This document shows, piece after piece, positions 31,645-40,210 of a stretch of 54,820 nucleotides of DNA. Source of the stretch: DASSUW01 sp036257565 (GTDB taxonomy: Bacteria; Actinomycetota; Thermoleophilia; Solirubrobacterales; Solirubrobacteraceae); NCBI GenBank assembly GCA_036257565.1, contig DATAFH010000107.1:1-54820 (forward strand), written 5' to 3'. Every line of letters starts with the position of its first letter. The stretch's first letter is position 1. The notes beneath the pieces were generated by a model. That model made no database searches. It worked only from the letters and a program-made list of their open reading frames with translations, and was not told the DNA's origin. The translations under genes were made by a program, and so were the position numbers.

Positions 31645-32660
31645 CGCCCGAGCCCGAGGAGGTCCGCCGGATCGTCGCCGTCGAGCCCCCCGTGCTGCGC
31701 AATCTGCAGATCACGGAGTGCTACTCGCGCCTGGCCGCGGCCATGGCCGAGCGCGAGCCCGGAGGCGCGAACTGGTGCACCTTCGCCACCTGGGCGTCGC
31801 GCCAGGCGGGCCGGACGATCCGCGGCGAGGACATGCTCGAGCACCTCCGCGCGGAGCTCGGCCGCAGCGCCGACCTGCTGCATCCGCTGGCGTCGCTGTG
31901 GCGCGCGCTCCTCCGACACGGCCTGCTGGACACCACGAGCCGCCTCGGCCGGATCACGGCCGCCCTGCACACGCCGTTCGACGCCGTCGAGCTGGCCAGT
32001 GACGCCGTCGCCCGCGGCAACCGCAAGGTGTTCGCGGAGATCGGGTTGGAGTTCGCCCGGTACCTGCACGCGCCGGACTTCGATGCGTTCGCGGCCGAGC
32101 TGCCCGGGCCTCTGCGCCAGGCGTTCACGCACTACGAGCAGGCGCGCCGCACGGCCGATCCGAAGGAACGCACCGAGCTGTGCCTGCTCGCCAACCTCGA
32201 GATCGGCCTGCACGAGCAGACGCGGCTGCAGCCCGAGATCCGCGAGGCGCTCGACGCGGCTACCGGCTCGGGTGCGCCCCTCTGGCGACGCATCACCGGC
32301 TGGCCGCTGCAACGCCAGCTCAGCCGTCTGAGCCGGGAGGTCATCACGAGCAGCCTGATGGTCCTCACGCTTCCGGGGACCACGCTGGCGCTGGGCCGTC
32401 ACCTCGACGCGCCGTATCCGGAGACGCTCGCCGCTCTCGCGAACCCGGAGCTCGAGCGGCTCCTCGCCCGCTTCGAACCCGTCCCACCGGCGCTCGACGA
32501 CTGCGGCGCCCGCGACTGGGCCGAGCTCACGCAGCGGATGCACTACGTCGTGCACCTGTTCCGGGCCTTCCACGAGCGCGCCGACCTGGCGGCGCCGCCG
32601 TTCACGCCGGAACAGGTGGAGCGCCTTCGCGCCGGGCAGCTTCCCGACGGAGCGCTGTAG
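31641..32660 (+). CDS. Uncharacterised conserved-looking protein coupled to the spermidine-synthase-like gene
   Basis: A 339-residue mainly helical, soluble protein with no known domain that can be named. The segment LRNLQITECYSRLAAAMAER, then ANWCTFATWASRQAGRTIRG near the N-terminus, is distinctive and tryptophan/cysteine-rich. The C-terminus holds RMHYVVHLFRAFHERADLA, reminiscent of oxygenase-like helical bundles, but no metal motif is certain. Translationally coupled to the upstream membrane protein; its last 59 nt overlap the opposing histidine kinase gene. Confidence 0.8.
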   Translation: MTPEPEEVRRIVAVEPPVLRNLQITECYSRLAAAMAEREPGGANWCTFATWASRQAGRTIRGEDMLEHLRAELGRSADLLHPLASLWRALLRHGLLDTTSRLGRITAALHTPFDAVELASDAVARGNRKVFAEIGLEFARYLHAPDFDAFAAELPGPLRQAFTHYEQARRTADPKERTELCLLANLEIGLHEQTRLQPEIREALDAATGSGAPLWRRITGWPLQRQLSRLSREVITSSLMVLTLPGTTLALGRHLDAPYPETLAALANPELERLLARFEPVPPALDDCGARDWAELTQRMHYVVHLFRAFHERADLAAPPFTPEQVERLRAGQLPDGAL

Positions 32661-33678
32661 GGAACTCGACCTCCGCGACCAGCCCGCCACCGGGGCGGGC
32701 GTCCAGCCTGACCGCGGCGCCGTGGGCGTCGGCCACCGCGCGCACGATCGAGAGCCCGAGGCCGGCGCCCGGGCCGTCGGAGTCGCGATGGAGACGCTCG
32801 AACGGCTCGGCCAGGCGGCGGACGTCGGCCGGCTCGATCACCGGCCCCGTGTTCTCGACCCGCACGAGCCCGGGCCGGGTCGTGACCTGGACCTGACCGC
32901 CGGGGTGGTTGTGGCGGACGGCGTTCTCTACGAGGTTGGCGACCAGCCGCTCCACGAGCGGGCGGTCCGCGCTGAGCGGCGCCGGCTCGGCGTCGACCCC
33001 CACGTCGACGCCGCGCAGCGCCGACTCGGCGGCCGTGGTCGAGGCTGCCGCGTGCGCCGCCCGCGCGAGGTCGACGCGCTCGCGCCGCGGCACGGCCTGC
33101 TGGCTGCGGGCGAGCACCATCAGGGAGTCGAGCAGCGCCTGCGTGCGGTCGGCGGCCTCGAGTACGACCTCGCCCATGCGGCGCAGCTCGGCGGCGTCGG
33201 CGTCCGGGTCGGCGAGCGCGACCTCCACCTCGGCGCGGATGACGGTCAGCGGCGTGCGCAGCTCATGGCTGGCGTTGGCGACGAACCGGCGCTGGCCGTC
33301 GAACGCGGCGGCCAGGCGGTCGAGCATCCCGTCGACGGTGTCAGCGAGCTCGCGCAGCTCGTCCTCCGGCCCATGCATGTCGATGCGCTCGTCCATGCGC
33401 TCCTGGGTGACGCGGTGCGCGAGCCCGGTCACGCGGCGTACAGGCGCGAGCGCGCGGCCGGCGACCACGTAGCCGAGCGCCGCGGCGACGATCAGCGTGC
33501 CCGCGAGCGCCAGCATGAGCTGGGCGTCGAGCTGCGCCAGCGCCCGGTCGCCGAAGGCGGGCGGCAGCGTGCGCCCGACCTGACGGTGGACGATCCACGA
33601 CGTGATCGCGAGCAGCAGCGCGCCGCAGCCGCCGAAGAGCAGCGTGTAGAGGACGGTGAGTCGGAGTCGGAGGGTCAC
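32602..33678 (-). CDS. Two-component sensor histidine kinase
   Basis: A 358-residue membrane kinase. Two spans (LTVLYTLLFGGCGALLLAIT and MLALAGTLIVAAALGYVVAG) frame a very short outside loop of about 35 residues. HAMP follows (RRVTGLAHRVTQERMDERI), then HisKA with the phospho-acceptor His in FVANASHELRTPLTVIRAE, and HATPase_c with N box LVENAVRHNHPGG and G box GAGLGLSIVRAVADAHGAAV. The GTG at 33678 overlaps the regulator stop (GTGA); longer frames upstream are shadows of the regulator. The small sensor loop suggests it senses the membrane or a partner protein. Its 3' end overlaps the convergent gene by 59 nt. Confidence 0.93.
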   Translation of the reverse strand: MTLRLRLTVLYTLLFGGCGALLLAITSWIVHRQVGRTLPPAFGDRALAQLDAQLMLALAGTLIVAAALGYVVAGRALAPVRRVTGLAHRVTQERMDERIDMHGPEDELRELADTVDGMLDRLAAAFDGQRRFVANASHELRTPLTVIRAEVEVALADPDADAAELRRMGEVVLEAADRTQALLDSLMVLARSQQAVPRRERVDLARAAHAAASTTAAESALRGVDVGVDAEPAPLSADRPLVERLVANLVENAVRHNHPGGQVQVTTRPGLVRVENTGPVIEPADVRRLAEPFERLHRDSDGPGAGLGLSIVRAVADAHGAAVRLDARPGGGLVAEVEFPTALRREAARREGAPPVPA

Positions 33679-34328
33679 ACGCGATAGCCGGCGCCGCGGA
33701 CGGTGTGCACGACGGGGGGATCCCCGAGCTTGCGCCGCAGTGTCATCACGGTCATGCGGACCGTGTTCGTGAACGGGTCGGTCCCCTCGTCCCAGGCGCG
33801 CTCGAGCAGCTCGTCGGGGCCGACGACGGCGCCCTCGGCCTCCATCAGCACCTGCAGCACGGCGAGCTCCTTCGGCGCGAGGTCGACCGGCCGCCCGGCA
33901 CGCGTGACGGTTCTGCGGGCCGGGTCGAGCTCGACGTCTCCCGCCACCAGCACGGGTGGGCGGGGAGCGCCGTTGCGACGCGCGAGCGCACGCGTGCGCG
34001 CCACGAGCTCGGCGAACCGGAACGGCTTGGAGAGGTAGTCGTCGGCGCCGAGGGCGAGCCCGCCCACCAGGTCGTCGACGCCGGCGGCGGCGGTGAGCAT
34101 GAGCACCTTGGTATCCGGCCGCCGGCCGGCCAGCGTGCGGCACACCTCGTCGCCGTGCACCTCGGGAAGGTCGCGGTCCAGCACGACGACGTCGTACGGA
34201 GCCGCGAGCGCCTTGCGCAGCGCCGAGGCGCCGTCGCGCGCGAGGTCGACCGCCATGCCCTCGCGCCGCAGCCCGCGGGCAACGGCGTCGCCCACCCGGG
34301 GCTCGTCCTCGGCGATCAGCACGCGCAT
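33675..34328 (-). CDS. OmpR-family response regulator
   Basis: A 217-residue regulator. The receiver holds the acidic pair in LIAEDEPRVGDA, the phospho-acceptor Asp in VVVLDRDLPEVHGDEVC, Thr in LMLTAAAG and Lys in YLSKPFRFAEL. The winged-helix DNA-binding domain ends with NTVRMTVMTLRRKLG and VHTVRGAGYRV. It is translated just ahead of its histidine kinase. The promoter region carries CCTGAACGA and CCTAAACG 22 bp apart, resembling the repeat units upstream of htrA, so autoregulation and an envelope-stress role similar to MprAB are plausible (inference). Confidence 0.94.
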   Translation of the reverse strand: MRVLIAEDEPRVGDAVARGLRREGMAVDLARDGASALRKALAAPYDVVVLDRDLPEVHGDEVCRTLAGRRPDTKVLMLTAAAGVDDLVGGLALGADDYLSKPFRFAELVARTRALARRNGAPRPPVLVAGDVELDPARRTVTRAGRPVDLAPKELAVLQVLMEAEGAVVGPDELLERAWDEGTDPFTNTVRMTVMTLRRKLGDPPVVHTVRGAGYRV

Positions 34329-34351
34329 ACGCGCGCAGCTTGGCCGCTACG

Positions 34352-34385
34352 CCTGAACGAGCGAGAAACCGCGCCTAAACGCTAC
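34352..34385. promoter_or_regulatory. Candidate regulator-binding repeats upstream of the response regulator gene
   Basis: CCTGAACGA at 34352-34360 and CCTAAACGC at 34374-34382 are 22 bp (two 11-bp turns) apart. CCTGAACGA also occurs in the htrA upstream array. Confidence 0.45.
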
Positions 34386-34453
34386 GTGAGGAGGATCACG
34401 AGCACGATGACGGCGATGATGAGCGCGATGATGGCGATCGTCCGGGTGTTCAT
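34382..34453 (-). CDS. Tiny hydrophobic peptide (23 aa)
   Basis: A 23-codon frame from ATG 34453 to TAG 34382 encodes MNTRTIAIIALI followed by an almost unbroken Ile/Val/Leu/Ala span and Thr. A short basic-polar start and one membrane span is the layout of small membrane proteins, and the Ile codons are all ATC, as in the neighbours. It sits between the regulator gene and a small hypothetical gene. Similar-looking peptides are found in other actinobacteria as hypothetical proteins, but I cannot name a family. Confidence 0.5.
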   Translation of the reverse strand: MNTRTIAIIALIIAVIVLVILLT

Positions 34454-34484
34454 GCGACAAGATATACCCCGCGAGGCGGACGTC

Positions 34485-34808
34485 TCAGTCGACAGGCGGT
34501 GGCGCCGAGAGTACGGACATCGGCGCCGGCTCCGGCGCGGCGCCGGAATCGTCGACCACGCCGAGGGTCTCGAGCTCCACCACCATCACGATGTGACGCA
34601 CGGCCAGCGCCAGGAACTCGTGACGTTCCACCGCGCGTGAGCCGTCCAGCCGCCGGACCTGGGCGTCGGTGAGCGCGAGGAACTCTCGCTCGTGCGCGTT
34701 GAGGAAGTCGGTCGTGCGCGAACGGAAGCCCTCGTGCGGCAGCTGGAGGGTGGCCTCGATCTCGTGGCGCTCGGTCTCGAGACGGACGCGTTCGCGGCGG
34801 AAGTGCAT
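34485..34808 (-). CDS. Small DUF6812-like protein
   Basis: A 107-residue cytosolic protein: FRRERVRLETERHEIEATLQ, LPHEGFRSRTTDFLNAHERE, FLALTDAQVRRLDG, EFLALAVRHIVMVVELETLG. The arrangement (beta strands, then RTTDFLNA and FLALTDA) resembles small actinobacterial proteins classed as DUF6812; this is from memory and tentative. The C-terminal 20 residues are low-complexity. ATG 34808 is preferred since the upstream extension is antisense to the amidohydrolase. Confidence 0.7.
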   Translation of the reverse strand: MHFRRERVRLETERHEIEATLQLPHEGFRSRTTDFLNAHEREFLALTDAQVRRLDGSRAVERHEFLALAVRHIVMVVELETLGVVDDSGAAPEPAPMSVLSAPPPVD

Positions 34809-34869
34809 GCGGGGGAGTATCGGCCATCGCCCCGAGCCGCTGTAATAGGATCCCCTCCCACCCCCGCCG

Positions 34870-36030
34870 ATGTTGGACGTCGACGCGATCATGGCGCCGT
34901 GGTGGGAGCGCCTCCGGCACGACGTCGGCGGCCTCTCGCTGTTCGACGCCCACACGCACATCGGCGACGACGATCCCGACGGGATGCGGCAGACGCCGGA
35001 CCAGCTGCTGGCCGCGCTCGGTCGCGCAGGCGCCCGCGGCGTCGTCTTCCCGCTGCACGAGCCGTCCGGCTACCCGGCGGCCAACGACCGAGTGCTGGAG
35101 GCCGCCGCAGCGTCCGGCGGCCGGCTCGTCGGCTTCTGCCGCGTGGACCCGCACGCGGACGCGGTGGCCGAGGCCCGCCGCTGTCTCGACGCGGGCGCGC
35201 GCGGGATCAAGCTCCACCCGCGAGCGGAGCGGTTCACGCTCGGCGAGCCTGCGGTCCGCGACCTCGTGGCGCTCGCCGACGAGCGCCGCGTATGCGTGCT
35301 CATCCACGCCGGCCGCGGGATCCCGGCGCTCGGCCAGGACACCGTCCGGCTGTCCGGCGAGTTCGCTGGCGCCCGGCTGATCCTCGCGCACGCCGCGATC
35401 TCCGACCTCGCGTGGCTGTGGCGGGTGCTCCCGGAGCACCCCAACCTGTTCGTCGACACCGCGTGGTGGAACCCCAGCGACCTGATCGCGCTGTTCACGC
35501 TCGTCCCGCCCGCGAACATCCTGTGGGCGAGCGACTCGCCGTACGGGCTGCCGCTGACCGCGGCCACCTCGCACCTGCGGCTCGCTCTCCAGGCGGGGCT
35601 GGGGCGAGCGGCGCTGCGGTCGATCGCCGGCGGCCAGGTCGAGCGCCTCGTGGCCGGCGAGCAGCCCGCCGACGCGGGGCCGCCTCCGGGAGCGCCGCAC
35701 GCGCTGGATCCGCTGCTCGAGCGCACGATCTCCCACCTCGCCCAGGCCTGCGCGCGCACATTCGCGGCCGCGGGCGTGGACGAGCCGGTGGGGCTCGCCC
35801 GTCTCGCGTGCGCGGTAGGGGAGGACGGCCCGCACGCGCCCCTTTTCTCCGCGCTACTGGGGCTGCTCGACGCCTACGAGGCGCTGCTCGCGCCACCGCC
35901 GCCGGGCCAGAGGTACCCGGTGGCCACGCGGCTTCTCGTCGCCGCCGCGAACCTCGCGCGCACGCCCGACGTGCCGCTTCCGGACCTGGCGGCCACGCCA
36001 CCGCCGGTCCGCGCCCGGGCCGAGGCCTAA
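34870..36030 (+). CDS. Amidohydrolase-family (Amidohydro_2) metal-dependent hydrolase
   Basis: A 386-residue protein. Residues about 20-265 are a TIM-barrel amidohydrolase: metal ligands in LFDAHTHIGDDD, Lys and His in RGIKLHPRAERF, VLIHAGRGIP, LILAHAAISDL and the Asp in ILWASDSPYGLPL. A helical C-terminal part of about 110 residues (LLERTISHLAQACARTFAAA) is beyond the usual family length. A TAGGAT element is 18 nt before the ATG. Substrate unknown; it may be a decarboxylase or lactonase-like enzyme. Confidence 0.88.
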   Translation: MLDVDAIMAPWWERLRHDVGGLSLFDAHTHIGDDDPDGMRQTPDQLLAALGRAGARGVVFPLHEPSGYPAANDRVLEAAAASGGRLVGFCRVDPHADAVAEARRCLDAGARGIKLHPRAERFTLGEPAVRDLVALADERRVCVLIHAGRGIPALGQDTVRLSGEFAGARLILAHAAISDLAWLWRVLPEHPNLFVDTAWWNPSDLIALFTLVPPANILWASDSPYGLPLTAATSHLRLALQAGLGRAALRSIAGGQVERLVAGEQPADAGPPPGAPHALDPLLERTISHLAQACARTFAAAGVDEPVGLARLACAVGEDGPHAPLFSALLGLLDAYEALLAPPPPGQRYPVATRLLVAAANLARTPDVPLPDLAATPPPVRARAEA

Positions 36031-36060
36031 GGGCCCGTGCAGGAATTACTGACGCGTTTG

Positions 36061-36079
36061 GGCGCCGTCTCGCGGCGCC
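36061..36079 (+). terminator. 7-bp GC hairpin after the amidohydrolase gene
   Basis: GGCGCCG and CGGCGCC surround the loop TCTCG, 30 nt after the stop. No T run; probable transcript end. The rest of 36031-36186 shows no gene. Confidence 0.45.
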
Positions 36080-36186
36080 AGGCCCCACCGCGATGCTCAA
36101 CGGGCTGACGCCCGCCTGCGCCCGCGTGCGGCGCCTGGCATCCACGACCCGGGGCCCAAACCCGCCACGAATCGCCACATGGACCC

Positions 36187-36192
36187 TAACCT
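36187..36192 (+). promoter_or_regulatory. -10-like element TAACCT at the head of the glycan cluster
   Basis: Eight nt before ATG 36201; candidate leaderless promoter for the amidase and perhaps the whole cluster to 42260. Confidence 0.4.
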
Positions 36193-36200
36193 GTCCCGCG

Positions 36201-36917
36201 ATGTGGGCCGTGGTCTTCGCGCTGCTCGCCGCCGCCGCGGGAGGCGGCGGGGGCGACCTCGCCGGCCGGACGGTCGTGCTCGACCCCGGCCACAACGGCG
36301 GCAACGCCGCCCACCCGGAGATCATCAATCGGCTCGTCCCCATCGGCCATGGCCAGCGCAAGGCGTGCAACACGACCGGCACGCAGACGGCGTCCGGCTA
36401 CCCCGAGCCGCGCTACACGCTGTCGGTCGCCCGCACCGCCGCGCGGATCCTCCGGCGCGAGGGCGCCGAGGTCGTGCTCACCCGCCGCGGGAACCGCGGC
36501 GCCGGCCCGTGCATCGACCGCCGGGCGCGGATCGGCAATCGCGCACGCGCCGACGCCGTCGTCTCGATCCACGCCGACGGCGGCCCCCCAGGCGGGCGCG
36601 GTTTCCACGTGATCCGCCCGTCCTGGATCGAGGGTCTGACGGACGACATCCACGATGCCTCGCGCCGCCTCGGCCGCGCGCTGCGGCTCGCGTACGAGCG
36701 GCGGACCGGCCTCCCGCGGGCCACGTACCTCGGCGGAGACGGGCTCGTCGCGCGCTCCGACCTCGGCGGCCTGCGCCTCTCGGACGTGCCCGCGGTATTC
36801 ATCGAGACCGCGAACATGCGCAACGCCACGGACGCGGCCAAGCTGCGCTCGCCGCGCTTCCGCCGGCGCATCGCGCGCGGCATCGCCGACGGGGTGCGGC
36901 GGTACCTCGCGCCTTGA
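36201..36917 (+). CDS. N-acetylmuramoyl-L-alanine amidase (Amidase_3)
   Basis: A 238-residue zinc amidase that cleaves the lactyl-peptide bond of peptidoglycan. A short signal-like start (MWAVVFALLAAAAGGGGG) is followed by the catalytic domain: first zinc His in VVLDPGHNGGN, the substrate-loop ARILRREGAEVVLTRRGNRG, second His in AVVSIHADGGP and the catalytic Glu in VFIETANMRN. There are no wall-binding repeats, so it may act close to the membrane. First gene of the surface-glycan cluster. Confidence 0.92.
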   Translation: MWAVVFALLAAAAGGGGGDLAGRTVVLDPGHNGGNAAHPEIINRLVPIGHGQRKACNTTGTQTASGYPEPRYTLSVARTAARILRREGAEVVLTRRGNRGAGPCIDRRARIGNRARADAVVSIHADGGPPGGRGFHVIRPSWIEGLTDDIHDASRRLGRALRLAYERRTGLPRATYLGGDGLVARSDLGGLRLSDVPAVFIETANMRNATDAAKLRSPRFRRRIARGIADGVRRYLAP

Positions 36918-36940
36918 GCCCGGCGTCGCGTACGCCGACG

Positions 36941-38014
36941 ATGAAGGCGATGGACCGCATCGAGATCATCAGGTTCGACCGCGGCGGGCTCCGCGCCTGG
37001 GAGCCGGCGTGGCGCTCGCTCGAGCAGCGGGCGCCCGACGCCGCGCCGTTCGTGTGCTTCGACTGGCTCGCTGCCTGGGCCGACGTGTACGCGCCCGCCC
37101 GGCTCGCGGTCGTGCGCGTGGGGGACGGGGCCGAGCCGCTCGCGCTCGGGCTCGTGGAGGTCGCGCGCGGCGGGCGCTGGCGGTTCGCCGGCCGGCCTGT
37201 CGCCGGCGAGCGCGGCCTGCTGGCCGAGGCCGCCGCCCGCGATCGCGCGTGGCGCGCGCTGGGCGCGTGGCTCGAGACGAATCCCCGGCGCTGGGCGACG
37301 CTCGAGACGGCCGGACTGCCCGCGGCCGCGGCGTCGGCGCTGCCCGCCGGCCCCCGCGGCGCGACCGAGGTGCCCATGCTGACGATCCCGGACAGCTTCG
37401 AGGGCTACCTCGCGGAGCGGCCCGGCCGGACGCGCACCCGCTATCGCCGCGCCCTGCGCCGGGTCGCCGAGGAGGGCGCGGTGCTGGGGCCGGTGGCCGA
37501 CGGCGAGGTCGGGCCCGCGCTGCACGACTTCGTCGTCCTCCACGGGCTCCGCGCGGCCTCGAAGGGCGAGCGCCACGCGGCGGTCGACGGCCGTCTCGAG
37601 CGGGTGCTGGCGGCGCTCGACGGTGCGCCGTCGGTGCGGCTGCGCGTGCTCGAGCTCGCCCACGGCGGGCGCCGCGTGGGCGCCACCGTTCGGCTCGAAC
37701 GGCCCGGCGGCACGTGGTTCTACAACAGCGGCTTCGACCCCGAGGCCGCCTGGCTGGCGCCGGGAATCATGCTCGCGCTCGCGTCGATCCGGGACGCGAT
37801 CGACCATGGGATCAGCCGCATCGACCTCGGCGCCGGGGCCCAGACGTACAAGCTCGTCCTCGGTGGGGTGGTGGAGGAGCGCTTCGACGTCCTCGCCGCG
37901 TCGCGGTCACCGCGCGGGCGGCTCCTGGGCGCGGCGGAGGCCGCCTACCGCGAGGCTCGCGCACGGGTGCCGGTCCGCACGCTCGCCCGCCGGCTGCTCG
38001 GACGCGGCTCGTGA
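36941..38014 (+). CDS. FemAB/BioF2-like (CelD-type) GNAT acyltransferase
   Basis: A 357-residue protein of the double-GNAT FemAB/BioF2-like family often found in exopolysaccharide clusters. Landmarks: FVCFDWLAAWADVYAP near residue 35, LAVVRVGDGAEPLALGLVEV, RTRTRYRRALRRVAEEG and the C-terminal WFYNSGFDPEAAWLAPGIML, then GISRIDLGAGAQTYKLVLGG. Such enzymes may acylate a glycan or lipid-linked sugar. Two ATGs are possible (36941 and 36950). The stop overlaps the flippase GTG start (GTGA), so the genes are coupled. Confidence 0.85.
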   Translation: MKAMDRIEIIRFDRGGLRAWEPAWRSLEQRAPDAAPFVCFDWLAAWADVYAPARLAVVRVGDGAEPLALGLVEVARGGRWRFAGRPVAGERGLLAEAAARDRAWRALGAWLETNPRRWATLETAGLPAAAASALPAGPRGATEVPMLTIPDSFEGYLAERPGRTRTRYRRALRRVAEEGAVLGPVADGEVGPALHDFVVLHGLRAASKGERHAAVDGRLERVLAALDGAPSVRLRVLELAHGGRRVGATVRLERPGGTWFYNSGFDPEAAWLAPGIMLALASIRDAIDHGISRIDLGAGAQTYKLVLGGVVEERFDVLAASRSPRGRLLGAAEAAYREARARVPVRTLARRLLGRGS

Positions 38015-39459
38015 GCGCCGTCCGCACGATCGCCCGCAACACCTCGGTGCAGGCCGGGGCCGAGGTGCTGGGCAAGGTGGCGTCGCTCGCGTTCTTCGTC
38101 GTCATGGCGCGCGAGCTGGGCCAGGACGGGTTCGGCGCCTTCACGTTCGCGCTCTCGCTTGCCCTGCTCACGACCGCCGTCGCCGGCCTCGGGCTCGACG
38201 ACCTGATCGGCCGCGACGTCTCGCGCGAGCCCGCCATCGCGCCGCGGCTGATGACCGACGCGCTGCTCGCGCGGGCGGCCTCCGGGGCGCTCGCGATCGT
38301 CGCCGCGGTGGCGATCGCGTGGATCGGCGGGTCGGACGCCGACACGCGCCTCGCCGTCGCCCTGCTCGCGTTCGCGGCGGCGCTCGAGACCGCGTCGAAG
38401 GTGTTCCACGCCACCTTCCAGGGGCTCGACGACCTGCGGCCGGTCGCCGCCGCGCTCATCCTCCAGCGGATCTTCACCGCCGTGGTCGGCGTGGCGCTCC
38501 TGTTCGCCGGCCAGGGGCTCGTGACGATGGCGGCCGTGTACCTGGCCGGCGCGGTGCTCGCGCAGGCCTACATCGCCCTGCGACTCCACCGCCGCGGCGT
38601 GCGGCCCGAGCGCCGCCCGTCCGCTGCGCGCTCGGCCATGCTCGTCCGCGCGTCGGCCGCGCTCGGTATCACGGTCCTGCTCGACACCGTCCTGTTCCGG
38701 ATCGACGCCACGATGCTCTCCTTCATGAAGACCGACGAGGACGTCGGCATCTACGGTGCCGCCTACCGCCTGCTCGAGAGCACGCTGTTCCTCTCCTGGG
38801 CGTTCGTCGCCGCCCTGCTGCCCACGCTCTCCCGGCTGTCGGCGACCTCGTCGCCCCCGGTCGGGCAGGTCTACGAGCTGGGCACGAAGCTGATCGTCGC
38901 CGCCCTGCTCCCGCTCGGCACCGGCTTCGTCCTGTTCGCGGAGCCGGTGGTGGACGCGCTGTACGGAGCCGAGTACGCCGAGGCGGTGGGTGCCGTCCGC
39001 CTGCTCGGCGGCGCCGCGGCGCTGTACGGGATCGCCTACCTTTCCGCCTCGACGCTGTTGGCTCAGCGCCGCCAGGCGGTGCTCCCGTGGGCGACCGGGG
39101 CCGTGCTCGCCGTGAACGTGACGCTCAACCTGGTGCTCATCCCGCCCCTCTCGTACGACGGCGCGGCTCTCGCCACCTCGATCTCCGAGCTGCTGCTCGC
39201 GGTCGTGCTCTCCGTGGCCGTGTGGCGCGTCACCGGCGCGATCTCGCTGGGCCGCGTGCTCGCCGGGCCGGTGGCGGGGTGCGCGGCCCTGGCCGCCGTC
39301 GCGGTCGTGGCAGGTGCGAGTCTCGCGACGCTCGCGTTCGGCGCCGCCGCCTACACGGCTGTTTTGCTGATCGTCGAGCGCCGTCTGTACCCCGCCGACG
39401 TGCGGCTGCTGCTCGGCGTCGTCCGCCGGCAGCGGCCGATCAGCGATGCGAGCGGCTGA
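38011..39459 (+). CDS. Oligosaccharide flippase (Wzx/MATE-like)
   Basis: A 482-residue membrane protein with about 12-14 helices of the polysaccharide biosynthesis family. The N-terminus NTSVQAGAEVLGKVASLAFF, then ARELGQDGFGAFTFALSLAL is characteristic of Wzx-like flippases; VLLDTVLFRIDATMLSFMKT and GIYGAAYRLLESTLFLSWAF are typical central segments. It would move a lipid-linked glycan across the membrane. No Wzy polymerase is seen next to it. It overlaps the next gene by 14 nt. Confidence 0.9.
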   Translation: MSAVRTIARNTSVQAGAEVLGKVASLAFFVVMARELGQDGFGAFTFALSLALLTTAVAGLGLDDLIGRDVSREPAIAPRLMTDALLARAASGALAIVAAVAIAWIGGSDADTRLAVALLAFAAALETASKVFHATFQGLDDLRPVAAALILQRIFTAVVGVALLFAGQGLVTMAAVYLAGAVLAQAYIALRLHRRGVRPERRPSAARSAMLVRASAALGITVLLDTVLFRIDATMLSFMKTDEDVGIYGAAYRLLESTLFLSWAFVAALLPTLSRLSATSSPPVGQVYELGTKLIVAALLPLGTGFVLFAEPVVDALYGAEYAEAVGAVRLLGGAAALYGIAYLSASTLLAQRRQAVLPWATGAVLAVNVTLNLVLIPPLSYDGAALATSISELLLAVVLSVAVWRVTGAISLGRVLAGPVAGCAALAAVAVVAGASLATLAFGAAAYTAVLLIVERRLYPADVRLLLGVVRRQRPISDASG

Positions 39460-40210
39460 CGGACGGCCACCGCTGGCGCTCGTCTACCACGGGGTGGCGG
39501 ACGTGCCGCGGCGCCGCGACCCGCATGGCCTCTGCATCCCGCCCGGCGCCATGCGGCGGCAGATCGCCTGGCTGCGGCGGCGGGGCTACGCGCTCATCAC
39601 GTTCGGCGAGCTCGTGCGCCGCACCGCGGAGGGCTCCGGCGCCGGCCTCGCCGCGCTGACCTTCGACGACGGCTTCGCGGACAACCTGCACGCGCTCGTG
39701 CCGCTGCTCGGCGGCCTACCGGCCACCGTTTTCGCGGTCTCCGGCTGGCTCGGCAGCGAGCACCCGGACGTCGCCGGCGCGCGCATCCTCGATCCCGACG
39801 AGCTGCGGCGCCTGCACGCCGCAGGAGTGGAGATCGGCGCCCACACGGTCACGCATCCCGACCTCACCCAGCTCACCCGGGAGGCCGCGCGCGAGCAGCT
39901 CGAGGGCAGCCGCACCGCGCTGGAAGCGATCCTGGAGACGCCGGTCACCTCGGCCGCCTATCCCTACGGCCGCGCGACCGCCGAGACGGTGCACGCGTGC
40001 GCCGCGGCCGGGTTCAGCGCTGCCGGCCGCACCACCGGCCAGGGCGCGCCGGACCGGCCGCTCGACTTCCCGCGCCAGGACATGAGCGACGGCGCCTCGC
40101 TGCTCGGCCTGCGGCTGAAGGCCGCGGACCGCTACGAACCGCTGATGCGCCACCGTCCGGTGCGCGCGGTGCGCCGCGTGCGGCGGGCCGTCGTCCGCGC
40201 CCTGCCGTGA
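39446..40210 (+). CDS. Polysaccharide deacetylase family protein
   Basis: A 254-residue NodB-homology enzyme. Motifs: PLALVYHGVADVP, the metal/catalytic ALTFDDGFADNL, the His pair in EIGAHTVTHPDLTQL and SAAYPYGRATAET, in the proper order. It would remove acetyl groups from N-acetylated sugars of the glycan or its carrier. No signal peptide is apparent, which fits action on a cytosolic intermediate. Ends in a basic tail; the TGATG overlap couples it to the GT2 gene. Confidence 0.92.
   Translation: MRAADGRPPLALVYHGVADVPRRRDPHGLCIPPGAMRRQIAWLRRRGYALITFGELVRRTAEGSGAGLAALTFDDGFADNLHALVPLLGGLPATVFAVSGWLGSEHPDVAGARILDPDELRRLHAAGVEIGAHTVTHPDLTQLTREAAREQLEGSRTALEAILETPVTSAAYPYGRATAETVHACAAAGFSAAGRTTGQGAPDRPLDFPRQDMSDGASLLGLRLKAADRYEPLMRHRPVRAVRRVRRAVVRALP

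Noticed and set aside
33675..34328. Naming the response regulator mprA
   Set aside because: Only general OmpR-family features and a possible htrA link are visible; orthology cannot be shown from sequence alone.
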